Source of the DNA: CALIZF01 sp046292445
GTDB lineage: Bacteria; Pseudomonadota; Alphaproteobacteria; Rhodobacterales; Rhodobacteraceae
NCBI GenBank assembly: GCA_046292445.1
Contig: JBKBQT010000019.1
Coordinates: forward strand, 1 to 64,000
Reading direction: 5' to 3'
DNA length: 64,000 nucleotides
Position numbers and translations under genes: made by a program. Of the stretch, positions 17,183 through 25,821 are shown one piece after another. Numbering within the stretch: the first letter of the stretch is position 1; each line of letters starts with the position of its first letter. The notes under the pieces were generated by a model. The model was not told the DNA's origin. It searched no databases and worked only from the letters and a program-made list of their open reading frames with translations.

Positions 17183-17879
17183 CCCTGAGGCGCGGCAGGG
17201 CCGGGGCGCGATTCGTCGGCGCCTCTGCCTTTGCGAGCGGGCGCGAGCTGCGACCCGAGGGCGACCACACCCTTCGGGACAAGGCGATCGGTGCGGAATC
17301 GACGGCGATGCAGAGTGCCCGGCGCCGAGCGATGGAGATCTGCATGCCGGACCGTCCCCGCGATGCCTGAGGCCGCGCTGCGCGCACTTCTGCCCGCCGG
17401 TGGCCCGGCGCGGACGCAACTTGCGCCTTCTTCATCGGTCCGAGAGCGATACCTCGGTCGCAGGCGCGCGAGACGGCAGGTTGATCCAGAGCGCCGGGGG
17501 GCGGTCCATCTGCGGTTGCCCCTTAGCAACGGGCGCGGGCCGCGGCCCGAGGGCGACCTTGCATTGCGGTTCGAGGAGATCGGCGCAATCGCCGCACGGC
17601 TGCGCGCGCGGGCGCGTATACGGCCGCGCCCACCGGGATAAATGCGCAAACGCCGGGATGTTGCGACGCTCCCCGGCCCGGACCGGCCTTGGGGCGATTG
17701 GCGCGCGGCCCCCGGCCTCGGTCCGAGCGAGGCCGCGGTGCCGCAGCGGCTGGCGGATGACCGGGCGGCGCGGCTGGCGGTCTATGGCACGGGGCCGGAC
17801 CGCTGCGGTCTGCTCGATGCCGATATGCGGCTGGCCAGCCTCGTCTCAGGAAACGTCCGGCTCTTGTGCGATGCGGGAA
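17183..17879. other. About 700 bp with no recognisable gene
   Basis: Several plus-strand frames are open but none resembles a known protein. A frame from 17642 reads plausibly for about 75 codons (DRPWGDWRAAPGLGPSEAAV, later RLAVYGTGPDRCGLLDADMR) and then runs into the IS3 remnant, so it may be the beginning of a gene truncated by that insertion. Cobalamin genes would be expected here from the neighbours, but no cobS was found. Confidence 0.35.
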
Positions 17880-18250
17880 GTTCCCGGATGACCGCAAGTC
17901 AGACTGGCATGCCATCGCAGCCGGAAAGTCGACCCGGAAGGCCTTCATCGAAAGCTTCAACTGTCGCCTGCACGACGCGTTTCCGAACGAGACCCTGCTC
18001 CCGTCCCTGCACCATGCCCGCGCCACGCTGGCCGCCTGGCGCATCGGCCACTCGACCGAAGCCCCCGATCCCGTCTCGGCTGGCAAACCCCCGCCGCGTT
18101 CACCCGGAACTTCGAACCGCAACGGGGCCTGTCGCTGCGCAACCCGCAAACCGCTGCGCCAGTTCCCTCCGCGCCAGCCCCCGTTGGCCGACCCGCCCAA
18201 ACGGGCAAGTCTCATACCCGGGGTCTCGCTCAGGCTGGATGGAGATTGAG
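17880..18250 (+). pseudogene. IS3-family transposase OrfB, C-terminal remnant
   Basis: The frame gives DWHAIAAGKSTRKAFIESFN, RLHDAFPNETLLPSLHHARA and LAAWRIGHSTEAPDPVS. A frameshift near 18077 moves the tail (LGWQTPAAFTRNFEPQRGLS) into another frame. This is the end of the integrase core (with its DDE glutamate in the IESFN stretch) of an IS3/IS407-type OrfB. The N-terminal part is missing. It borders the catabolic block that starts at 18264. Confidence 0.82.
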
Positions 18251-18263
18251 GCAACGTCAGCGA

Positions 18264-19079
18264 TCATGCCTTTGCCATCCAGCCGTTATCCACGGTCACC
18301 GAGACACCGTTCACGAACGCGGCATCCGACGAGGCGAGAAACAGCGCAACGTTCGAAACCTCTTCGGGTTCGCAGATCCGCAATTGGGTCGCGGCCAGAT
18401 CGTCGTCGCCCCAGTCGATGCCGAGAGCCTGGAAGTCCCTGATCTCGTTCATGCCGTGCGGTGTGCGAACGAAGGCTGGGGAGACCGCGTTGCAGCGTAT
18501 TCCCTGTTCGCGGAACTCGACGGTGATGTTCAGCATCAGCGCCTCGATAGCGGCCTTGGAAACACCATAGATTGCCTCGAAGGGAAATCCTCGCCCGGCT
18601 GAGACCGACGACATGAGAACTATGCTACCGCCGCCGTTCTCAATCATCTGGGGGATCACGCGCCGCGTAATCATGAAAGCGGATTTCACGTTGACGGCCA
18701 TGACCCGGTCGAAGTCGTCCTCGGTCGTTTCGGTGTAGGCCTTCACGAGAACCACCCCGGCGTTGCTGAACAAGAGGTTCGGGGGGCCGAACTGCTCTCG
18801 CGCAGCGGCAATCACCGCGTCCACGTCGGCTGGCCGCGACAGATCGGCGAGCAGGAACCGTGCCGTTCCGCCGCCCCGCTCGATCAACCCGACTGTTTCC
18901 CGGCCGCCATCCTCGTTCTTGTCGATGACTGCGACAGATGCGCCCTCGGCCGCAAGGCGGAGCGCCTGGGCGCGGCCCATTCCGCTGGCCGCACCGGTGA
19001 CAAGTGCAACCTGCCCTCGGAATCGGTTCGCGATGAAGCCCAACCCGCGCCCCGCTATCTCGCCCATGGGTCGGTGCAT
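18264..19079 (-). CDS. SDR-family NAD(P)-dependent oxidoreductase
   Basis: This 271-residue short-chain dehydrogenase has the cofactor motif TGAASGMGRAQALRLAAEGA, the NAG motif (LLFSNAGVVLV), the catalytic serine stretch VLMSSVSAG and YGVSK (YxxxK). The start at 19079 is supported by GGAGG nine bases upstream; an upstream ATG at 19121 has no such site. Its C-terminal half resembles the second SDR at 24281-25045 (CEPEEV, FLAS-D, FVNG, VDN), so the two are paralogues within one cluster. It is divergent from the ABC operon, sharing a promoter region that holds two copies of a 19-bp operator. The substrate is unknown. Confidence 0.88.
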   Translation of the reverse strand: MHRPMGEIAGRGLGFIANRFRGQVALVTGAASGMGRAQALRLAAEGASVAVIDKNEDGGRETVGLIERGGGTARFLLADLSRPADVDAVIAAAREQFGPPNLLFSNAGVVLVKAYTETTEDDFDRVMAVNVKSAFMITRRVIPQMIENGGGSIVLMSSVSAGRGFPFEAIYGVSKAAIEALMLNITVEFREQGIRCNAVSPAFVRTPHGMNEIRDFQALGIDWGDDDLAATQLRICEPEEVSNVALFLASSDAAFVNGVSVTVDNGWMAKA

Positions 19080-19108
19080 GATATGCCGCCTCCGAGGAAG
19101 ATTCGTGA

Positions 19109-19127
19109 TGGTTTGCACCACATACCA
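19109..19127. promoter_or_regulatory. Operator copy 1, next to the SDR start
   Basis: TGGTTTGCACCACATACCA, 30 bases upstream of the SDR start, is a hyphenated inverted repeat (GATGGT...ACCATC when extended). It shares the layout TGGT-W-TGC-N4-CATACC-W with the copy at 19272. The half-site TGGT/ACCA fits FadR-type GntR operators, and the cluster encodes such a regulator at 25048. Confidence 0.6.
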
Positions 19128-19249
19128 TCTTCGGAAGGGTTTGCGTCAAGGAAATGTTGTCCCGGTTCGGCGGGATATTTTGCAAAGCCATTCAGATAAA
19201 GCAGTTTTTCGGCGATCCGCATCCGATCGACGGCGCCTGCAGAAATCAC

Positions 19250-19290
19250 TTGACAGATCTGTCTGCATTATTGGTATGCTTTTCATACCT
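19250..19290 (+). promoter_or_regulatory. Promoter with operator copy 2, before the ABC operon
   Basis: TTGACA at 19250-19255 is a consensus -35 box; TATGCT at 19275-19280 could be the -10 box with a long 19-base spacer. The operator TGGTATGCTTTTCATACCT (19272-19290) holds the perfect inverted repeat GGTATG-N5-CATACC and covers the -10 box, so a bound repressor would block transcription of the importer. The chosen binding-protein start is 75 bases further on. Confidence 0.6.
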
Positions 19291-19364
19291 TGGTGAGGTT
19301 CAGAGTAAAGAGAGGACGGTCACCGTTCCCGCCAGACCTCGCGCTTCCAACAGGAGACAGCGAC

Positions 19365-20417
19365 ATGACCTCGAAAGATCTGCTTGTGGTTGCCTTGATG
19401 GCGTCGGCAACCGCTGTTGCGACCGTTCCCGGCCACGCCCAGGGCCAGCTCAACCTTCTGACTTGGGAAGGCTACGCCGACCCGAGCTTCGTTGCGGCGT
19501 TCGAGGCCAAGAGCGGTTGCCGCGTCAACGCGACCTACGTCGGTTCGGGAGAGGAGATCATTGCCAAGATTGCAGCGGGCGGTGGCGTCTACGATCTCAT
19601 CACGCCCGCCTCGGACATCACCAAGCTCATCATCGAGCTTGGCGTCGTGGAGCCGATCGACACGTCGCTGATCGAAGAGTGGGAAAACATCTTCCCGCAG
19701 TTCCGCGAGATCGACAACATCAGGAAGGACGACCGGTATTATGCGCTGCCCTACACTTGGGGCGCGATCACCTTCATGTACCGCAACGACGCGTTCGATG
19801 AACCGCCGAAGTCTCTGGCGGCCCTGTTCGACCCGAAGCACAAGGGCAGGATCGCTTTGTGGGACGACAAGTCGGCCATCTTCGTGGCCGCGCGTTACAA
19901 TGGCGACCAGAACATCTACAGCCTGACGGACGCGCAGCTCGAGGCGGCGGTCGCGACGCTTCTCGCGCAGAAGCCGCTGGTCCGAAAGTACTGGGCCACG
20001 GCCGGCGAGCTGGTGGACCTCTACGCCAGCGGTGAGGTGGATATCTCGAACACATGGGCCGGCTACCAGTCGGCCATACTGGCCGAGCAGGGCATAGCGG
20101 TGACCGAGTTCATCCCGGAGGAGAAAGCCGAGGGCTGGATGGACAGCTGGATGATCGTGAAGGGGGCTGGCGACAATCCGTGCACCTATCCCTTCCTCAA
20201 CATGCAGGTCAGCGAACAGGGGCAATGCGGCGTTGCAAAGGTCAACGGCTACTCCGTGTCGAACCCGGTCGCAGCGCGGAAATGCATGTCTGCTGAGCAG
20301 TTCGCCGCGCTGCACATGGACGATGTCGGCTATCTTGACAGCCTGCTGCTTTGGCAACCGCTGGGCGAGCGGCTAGAAGCCTATACGAATGCGTGGAACG
20401 CGGTGAAAGCGCGGTGA
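19365..20417 (+). CDS. ABC transporter substrate-binding protein (PotD-type)
   Basis: This 350-residue periplasmic binding protein has a signal peptide (ALMASATAVATVPGHAQ) and the PotD-type pattern LNLLTWEGYADPSF, then YALPYTWGAITFMYRND and ISNTWAGYQSAI. AGGAGACAGCGAC precedes the ATG at 19365; a longer frame from 19290 overlaps the operator and lacks a ribosome site. PotD-class proteins bind polyamines but many paralogues bind other cationic or amino-acid-like ligands; here the catabolic genes suggest a cyclic or secondary amine or amino acid. First gene of the importer operon. Confidence 0.88.
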   Translation: MTSKDLLVVALMASATAVATVPGHAQGQLNLLTWEGYADPSFVAAFEAKSGCRVNATYVGSGEEIIAKIAAGGGVYDLITPASDITKLIIELGVVEPIDTSLIEEWENIFPQFREIDNIRKDDRYYALPYTWGAITFMYRNDAFDEPPKSLAALFDPKHKGRIALWDDKSAIFVAARYNGDQNIYSLTDAQLEAAVATLLAQKPLVRKYWATAGELVDLYASGEVDISNTWAGYQSAILAEQGIAVTEFIPEEKAEGWMDSWMIVKGAGDNPCTYPFLNMQVSEQGQCGVAKVNGYSVSNPVAARKCMSAEQFAALHMDDVGYLDSLLLWQPLGERLEAYTNAWNAVKAR

Positions 20418-20420
20418 CCT

Positions 20421-21578
20421 GTGACCGCAGCAACACCCTTTGACGCATCCCTCGCGGTCGGCGGCGCAGCAGCGGGTTCCGAGGTGGCCGTGACGCCGAT
20501 CGTCGAGCTTTCCGGGATCGCCAAGCACTACGGCGACGTGGTCGGCGTCGCCGATGTGAGCCTGTCGATCAGAGAAGGCGAATTCGTGACCCTCCTCGGC
20601 CCATCCGGCTGTGGGAAATCGACGCTGCTGCGGATCATCGGGGGGTTCGAGTGCCCGACCGGCGGAACGATCCGCATCGCCGGAGAGGACGTGACGCGCC
20701 TTCCCCCGCAGAAGCGCGACGTCAACATGATGTTCCAGGACTATGCCCTGTTTCCGCACATGACGGTGGGGAGGAACATCACCTACGGACTTGAGCGCAA
20801 GGGGGTGAAGGGCAAGGCGGCGCGCGATCGGGCCGATGCCGCGCTGTCGCTCGTCGGACTGGCCGGCATGTTCGACCGCCACCCGCATCAGCTCTCTGGC
20901 GGGCAGCGCCAGCGTGTGGCGCTGGCCCGCGCGGTGGTGCGCGAACCCAAGGTCATCCTGCTTGACGAGCCGCTTTCGGCCCTGGACGCCAAGCTGCGCG
21001 AGCAGATGCAGGTTGAGCTTCGGCATATGCACGCAAAGCTGGGGATCACGTTCATCATGGTCACGCACGACCAGACCGAGGCGTTGGTCATGTCCGATCG
21101 CGTCGTCGTGATGGACAAGGGGCGGGTGGCGCAGGAAGGCACGCCTGAGGACGTCTATGAGCGACCGCAGACCCCCTATGTCGCGAACTTCATCGGGACC
21201 ACGACCTTCTTCGAAGCGAGGGTCGTGACGCGCGAAGCCACGGGAGCGGTGCTGGAAACCGCCGTAGGCAGGCTGATCGTCGAGAATCCCCGCGTTCCTG
21301 TGTGCGGATCGAAGCTCAGGATCGGGGTCCGGCCCGAGAAGGCCCAGATCCTCGGAGCAGGCCAGTCCCGACCCGGAAACGTGCTGCCCGGCATCGTGGT
21401 CGAGACGATCTATCTCGGGCTGGCGCTGCGCACGGTCGTCCGGCTGGAGGACGGATCGGAGTTCGTCGTCGATGGAATGCTGCCGGCCGGCATGTTTCGC
21501 TCCCCGCACCCAAGGGTCGGCGCGGCGGTGGAGATCGGGATCGAGCCGCAGAACATCATGCTGTTTGGCCCGGGCTGA
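20421..21578 (+). CDS. ABC transporter ATP-binding protein (PotA-type)
   Basis: This 385-residue ATPase has Walker A GPSGCGKST, signature LSGGQRQRVALARAV, Walker B VILLDEPLSALDAK and switch histidine MVTHDQTEAL, followed by a C-terminal TOBE domain (RPEKAQIL). It starts at a GTG 3 bases after the binding-protein gene; about 28 non-conserved residues precede the domain, so a later GTG near 20487 is possible. It energises the two permeases that follow. Confidence 0.92.
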   Translation: MTAATPFDASLAVGGAAAGSEVAVTPIVELSGIAKHYGDVVGVADVSLSIREGEFVTLLGPSGCGKSTLLRIIGGFECPTGGTIRIAGEDVTRLPPQKRDVNMMFQDYALFPHMTVGRNITYGLERKGVKGKAARDRADAALSLVGLAGMFDRHPHQLSGGQRQRVALARAVVREPKVILLDEPLSALDAKLREQMQVELRHMHAKLGITFIMVTHDQTEALVMSDRVVVMDKGRVAQEGTPEDVYERPQTPYVANFIGTTTFFEARVVTREATGAVLETAVGRLIVENPRVPVCGSKLRIGVRPEKAQILGAGQSRPGNVLPGIVVETIYLGLALRTVVRLEDGSEFVVDGMLPAGMFRSPHPRVGAAVEIGIEPQNIMLFGPG

Positions 21579-21581
21579 GAG

Positions 21582-22448
21582 ATGAGCCGGCAGGTGCTCC
21601 GTCTGGGCAGTGTGCTCCTGATCCTCGGCATTCCACTTCTGTGGATCGTGCTGTTCATGCTCGTCCCCTACGCGGTGCTGCTCAACTACAGCTTCTGGAT
21701 CAAGAAATACCCGCTCTTCGAGCCTGCGCTGCAACTGGGCAACTACCTCACTCTCTTCACGGATCCGCAGTATTTCAGTGTGTTGTTGCGAACGCTGAAG
21801 ATCGCGACGGCGGTATCGGTGGCCTCGCTGCTTCTGGCATATCCGTTCGCCTACTACCTGGTGTTCCGGCTCAGGAGCAGGGCATGGCGCTCCTTCCTGT
21901 TCCTCGCCGTGGTCGCGCCGCTGTGGGTGTCGTACCTTCTGCGTGCCTATCTGTGGAAGACGATTCTGGGCACCAACGGCATCCTGAATACCGCGCTCAT
22001 GTCGCTCGGCCTGATCGACGAGCCGCTGGGCTTCCTCCTTTACAGTCAGACGGCGATGGTGGTGACGCTCACCTACATCTTCATCCCGTTCATGGTCATC
22101 CCGATCTACACCGCACTCGAAAAGATCCCCGCAAACCTGGGCGAGGCATCGGCGGATCTGGGCATGGGGCCAGTGGGCACGTTTCTTCGGGTGACCTTGC
22201 CATTGTCCATGTCGGGGGTGGTCGCGGGCTTCACCATGACATTCTGCCTGAGCTTCGGCGATTTCGTGGCCGCATTCCTGGTCGGAGGGCCGGACGGCAT
22301 GATGGTGGCGAATGTCATCACTTCGCAGTTCGGCGCGGCGCTCAACTGGCCGCTCGGCTCGGCCCTCGCCGTGGTCATGCTGATCATCGTGCTGAGCATC
22401 ATCTCGATATCTGATCGGCTCGAGCGGCGCGCGCAGGTCGGAGGCTGA
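21582..22448 (+). CDS. ABC transporter permease (PotB-type)
   Basis: This 288-residue inner-membrane protein has about six spans (first: LILGIPLLWIVLFMLVPYAV) and the ATPase-docking loop EASADLGMGPVGTFLRVTLP. It starts 3 bases after the ATPase gene. The sequence DLGMGPVGTF and the general length match the first permease of polyamine-class importers. Confidence 0.9.
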   Translation: MSRQVLRLGSVLLILGIPLLWIVLFMLVPYAVLLNYSFWIKKYPLFEPALQLGNYLTLFTDPQYFSVLLRTLKIATAVSVASLLLAYPFAYYLVFRLRSRAWRSFLFLAVVAPLWVSYLLRAYLWKTILGTNGILNTALMSLGLIDEPLGFLLYSQTAMVVTLTYIFIPFMVIPIYTALEKIPANLGEASADLGMGPVGTFLRVTLPLSMSGVVAGFTMTFCLSFGDFVAAFLVGGPDGMMVANVITSQFGAALNWPLGSALAVVMLIIVLSIISISDRLERRAQVGG

Positions 22449-22449
22449 G

Positions 22450-23268
22450 ATGGCGAACGCGGGCCCTGCACACAGGCGCAACGCACGGCAGGCCGTCAAC
22501 GTCGCGTTTGGCGGTTTCATCGTGATTCTGATGGCGTTTCTCTATCTGCCGATCGCGATCCTTGTCATCTTCAGCTTCAACGACTCGCGCGTTATCGCAT
22601 GGCCCTTGTCGGGCTTCACGCTCGACTGGTATCTCAAGCTCGCTGGCAACCGCGATCTTCTCACGGCTGTCGGCAACAGCTTCTATGTGGCCATCTTCTC
22701 GACGATCCTGACCCTGTTTGTCGGAATTCCGGCGGCGCTCGCCCTGCACAAGTTCAGCTTTGCGGGCAAGACGCTCTTCCGGCGACTCCTCCTGCTGCCG
22801 ATCGCCCTTCCCGGGATCGTGACCGGCATCTCGATGCTCAACATGTTTAGAGAGTTCGGCATCGACCTCAGCCTGAACACCGTCATCGTCGGCCATGTGA
22901 CCACGTTGCTGGCTGTCGTCGTTACGCTTGTTTTCGCCCGGCTGCAGCGCCTCCCGAAGTCACTCGAGGAAGCGTCGGCCGACCTTGGCGGCAGCGGACT
23001 TGCAACGTTCTGGTACATCACGCTGCCGAATATCCGGTCCGCGGTCATTGGGGCGGCGCTTCTGTGCTTCGTGCTGTCGTTCGACGAGATCCCGGTAACC
23101 TTCTTCCTGACCGGGCGGGACAACACGCTGCCCATGTACATCTATTCCACCATGAGGCGGGGCGTGACGCCCGAGATCAATGCCGTGGGCACGCTGATCG
23201 TGGCCTTTTCCATGGTGCTCATACTCATCGCCGCCCTACTGACGCGGGGGCGGTCGCAAAGGGACTGA
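22450..23268 (+). CDS. ABC transporter permease (PotC-type)
   Basis: This 272-residue second permease has six hydrophobic segments and the docking loop EEASADLGGSGLATFWYITL. It starts one base after the previous stop. The conserved FSFNDSR motif after the first span is typical of PotC-like proteins. A strong hairpin (23276-23294) follows the stop, separating the transport genes from the downstream enzymes. Confidence 0.9.
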   Translation: MANAGPAHRRNARQAVNVAFGGFIVILMAFLYLPIAILVIFSFNDSRVIAWPLSGFTLDWYLKLAGNRDLLTAVGNSFYVAIFSTILTLFVGIPAALALHKFSFAGKTLFRRLLLLPIALPGIVTGISMLNMFREFGIDLSLNTVIVGHVTTLLAVVVTLVFARLQRLPKSLEEASADLGGSGLATFWYITLPNIRSAVIGAALLCFVLSFDEIPVTFFLTGRDNTLPMYIYSTMRRGVTPEINAVGTLIVAFSMVLILIAALLTRGRSQRD

Positions 23269-23275
23269 GGCGGGA

Positions 23276-23294
23276 CGCGCCCCCGCAGGGCGCG
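23276..23294 (+). terminator. Intercistronic hairpin after the importer genes
   Basis: CGCGCCC-CCGCA-GGGCGCG forms a perfect 7-bp GC stem with a 5-base loop, 7 bases after the permease stop and 16 before the next ATG. There is no T-run. It could reduce read-through or protect the upstream transcript from decay. Confidence 0.45.
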
Positions 23295-23310
23295 AGATTG
23301 GGAGCGATTG

Positions 23311-24177
23311 ATGAAAATTGGCATCCTAGGGCTTGGCAATATGGGCAGCGCCATCGCGGAGGCGGCGCTGCAGCATGGCCTCGAAATCGTGGTCTGGAAC
23401 CGCACCGCGGCCAAGGCCGAGCGCTTTGCGGGGCGCGCCGCGGTTGGCGCCAGCATCGCCGACGTCGTGGCCAGAACCGATGTCCTTGTATGGGTCCTCT
23501 CCGACTACGCGACGACGGTGTCGGCGATGGCAATGGCAGGACCGACAGACATGTTCGCCGGCAAAGTCTTCGTACAGCTCTGCAGCGGGACGCCGGCCGA
23601 GGCACGCGAATTGGGCGACAAGGTCGCGACGCTCGGCGCACACTATCTCGACGGCAAGATCTTCACCTACCCTGCGCGCGTGGGGCAGGAGATGACGCGG
23701 TTCGCATATTCAGGCAATTCTGAGACGTACGACCGTGTCGCGGATATTCTGCGCGCGTTCGGCGGACGGAGCGGCTGGCTTGGCCCGGATCCGGGTTTTG
23801 CCGCTGCGGCTGATCTGGCTTGGTTGTCCTATCTTTACGGTTCGATGGTGGGCTTGTTCCAGGGGCTTGCCTTTGCCCGGGCCGAAGGCCTTGCCGATGA
23901 CGCCGTGTTCCAGTCGGTCCCGTCGTGGCTTGTCGAGATTGAAGCCGAGGCCGAATACAGCCGCGCCCTTATCCAGCGCGGCGATTTTCGCGGCAACCAG
24001 GCCAACCTGGATGTGCATCTCGCGGCCATGCAACACCTGCTGCATACTGCTCGAGCCAATCGCATCTCGACGGTGTTTCCATCGACCATCGTGGAGTTGT
24101 TCGGTGAGGCCGTCGCACGCGGTCACGGAGCACTCGAGATAACCGGGGGGCTGGACGTCTTCGTCAACCCGCCGTGA
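23311..24177 (+). CDS. NADP-dependent imine reductase / beta-hydroxyacid dehydrogenase-like enzyme
   Basis: This 288-residue protein has the N-terminal Rossmann motif KIGILGLGNMGSAIAEAALQ and VVWNRTAAKAE, which suits NADP(H). Its helical C-terminal domain is of the imine-reductase type, not the classical hydroxyisobutyrate type, since the catalytic lysine pattern GxxGxGxxxK is not seen. The start is the ATG at 23311 with GGGAGCG upstream. In this cluster a plausible role is reduction of a cyclic imine such as piperideine-2-carboxylate, but that is inference. Confidence 0.72.
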   Translation: MKIGILGLGNMGSAIAEAALQHGLEIVVWNRTAAKAERFAGRAAVGASIADVVARTDVLVWVLSDYATTVSAMAMAGPTDMFAGKVFVQLCSGTPAEARELGDKVATLGAHYLDGKIFTYPARVGQEMTRFAYSGNSETYDRVADILRAFGGRSGWLGPDPGFAAAADLAWLSYLYGSMVGLFQGLAFARAEGLADDAVFQSVPSWLVEIEAEAEYSRALIQRGDFRGNQANLDVHLAAMQHLLHTARANRISTVFPSTIVELFGEAVARGHGALEITGGLDVFVNPP

Positions 24178-24280
24178 TTCGCAGCCGAGGCCGAGCACAC
24201 AAGCTTGATTAGCTCTCTTTCTTCGGGAGCGTAGTTGGTCCATAGCGGCAGCCGAAAGGTGCCAGGGGCAAAAAACAGCA

Positions 24281-25045
24281 ATGAGCGTCGGCAAGCTCTG
24301 TGGACTGGTGGCCGTCATCACCGGAGCATCCAACGGATGCGGCCGAGCATCCGCCAAGGCGTTCATCGCCGCAGGCGCAAAGGTCGTCGGTGCCGATCGC
24401 GATGCCTTCAATGGCCGAACACTCGCCGAAGAACTCGGCCCGGAGAGCTTCGAGTTCGTGCATGCCGACGTTTCGACCTCCGCCGACGTTCGTCGCGTGG
24501 TCAATTCCGCCCTGACCCGCTTCGGTGCGATCGACATCCTGTTCAATCAGGCCGGCGACATCCTCGTGCAGCCACTTCTAAAGGTGACCGAGGAAGATTT
24601 CGCTTTTCTTGTCAACAATAATGTAAAGAGCGCCTTCCTGATGACCCAGGCATGTCTACCTCCGATGCTCAAGAAGGGGAGGGGCGTCATCATCACCACG
24701 TCGTCGGTATCGGCTTCGACAGCGACGCCGATGGAGGCGATATACTGCACCACGAAAGCCGCGGTGACCCAGTTCACCAGATCGGTCGCGGTCGAGTTCC
24801 GTGACAAGGGGATCCGCGCCAACGTCCTCAGCCCCGGGTTCGTCCGCACCCGCCACGGCGAGGTCGAGATTGCGCAGTTGCGGGCACTGCAGGTGTCGGC
24901 GGGGGAGGAGGACGTGGTGGCGCTTCAGGGCCGCATGTGCGAGCCCGAGGAGGTTGCCGCCGTGGCAGTGTTTCTCGCGTCCGACGACTCGAGTTTCGTG
25001 AACGGCGCCGAGATCATGGTCGACAACGCCTTTACGGCGATCTGA
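24281..25045 (+). CDS. SDR-family NAD(P)-dependent oxidoreductase
   Basis: This 254-residue short-chain dehydrogenase has VAVITGASNGCGRASAKAFI, the NAG-equivalent NQAGD, a serine stretch TTSSVSAST and the catalytic YCTTK (YxxxK). The NAG to NQA change is unusual but conservative. It is a paralogue of the SDR at 18264-19079. It follows a 100-base gap with no clear promoter and precedes the FadR-type regulator by 2 bases, so the regulator is probably co-expressed. The substrate is unknown. Confidence 0.86.
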   Translation: MSVGKLCGLVAVITGASNGCGRASAKAFIAAGAKVVGADRDAFNGRTLAEELGPESFEFVHADVSTSADVRRVVNSALTRFGAIDILFNQAGDILVQPLLKVTEEDFAFLVNNNVKSAFLMTQACLPPMLKKGRGVIITTSSVSASTATPMEAIYCTTKAAVTQFTRSVAVEFRDKGIRANVLSPGFVRTRHGEVEIAQLRALQVSAGEEDVVALQGRMCEPEEVAAVAVFLASDDSSFVNGAEIMVDNAFTAI

Positions 25046-25047
25046 GC

Positions 25048-25809
25048 ATGTTCTGGACCGGCCTCAGCATTCGCAATGCGCCGTTTCACGGTCTCGCCTA
25101 TGACTTGATCAAGCGTCGCATCCAGATCGGCGCGATGCGGCCCGGCGAGCAGTTCCCGGCCGAAAGAAGGCTTTCCGAGACGCTCGGCATCGCGCGCGCC
25201 ACACTGAGGGAGGCGTTGAAGCGGCTCGAGGCGGAAGGTTACATCGTGGCGCTGCGCGGCGCAAAGGGTGGCAACTTCGTCGCCGACGAGGAGGCGATAA
25301 ACGCGCTTGCGCGCGCCACTCTGCTGACCCGGCCAGACCTTGTCTGGCGGAGTCTGGAGTATCTGGGGGCCATTCTTGAACATGCTGGGGCGCTGGCATG
25401 CGAGCGGCGTACGCCGACTGACCTCGCCGATATGCGCAAGGCCGTCGACCTGCTGGAAGCTGCGCGGAGCGCGGGCGACCTGCGCGAAGCGCAGTTTCTG
25501 TTCTTGGCGGCCGTCGGTCGAGCCTCCGCCAACGCCTTCTTCGGCGAGGCGATCGAGACAGCGCTTGCGGGTCTGGCATCTCCGTTCAAGCCTGCGAGCG
25601 TTCCTGAGCGTGCCGCCGAGCTTCTTGAGGTTTGGAAAGCACTCGCGGAGTCGATCACGAACCGGTCCAGGATGCGGGCCGCCGAAGCGACCCGCAACCT
25701 CTTCGGCCAGATGTCGGAGACAACCCTTGCCGCCATGATCCCAGACAACCCAGTTCCGCCTGCCTTCCCGCAGGTGCGGGAGGCTGCGATCGCCGCGACG
25801 GAACCCTGA
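25048..25809 (+). CDS. FadR-subfamily GntR transcriptional regulator
   Basis: This 253-residue regulator has an N-terminal winged helix (YDLIKRRIQIGAMRPGEQFP, AERRLSETLGIARATLREAL, RLEAEGYI) and an all-helical FCD-type ligand domain. The ATG at 25048 lies 2 bases after the SDR stop. FadR-type proteins bind operators with TGGT/ACCA half-sites and release them with the pathway metabolite; two such 19-bp sites occur at 19109 and 19272, so this is the best candidate regulator of the SDR and ABC operons. Confidence 0.85.
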   Translation: MFWTGLSIRNAPFHGLAYDLIKRRIQIGAMRPGEQFPAERRLSETLGIARATLREALKRLEAEGYIVALRGAKGGNFVADEEAINALARATLLTRPDLVWRSLEYLGAILEHAGALACERRTPTDLADMRKAVDLLEAARSAGDLREAQFLFLAAVGRASANAFFGEAIETALAGLASPFKPASVPERAAELLEVWKALAESITNRSRMRAAEATRNLFGQMSETTLAAMIPDNPVPPAFPQVREAAIAATEP

Positions 25810-25821
25810 TCCGATCCGGCC

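Noticed and set aside
24937..25047. A longer N-terminus for the FadR-type regulator at 25048
   Set aside because: The extra 37 residues are arginine-rich and overlap the end of the SDR gene in another frame.
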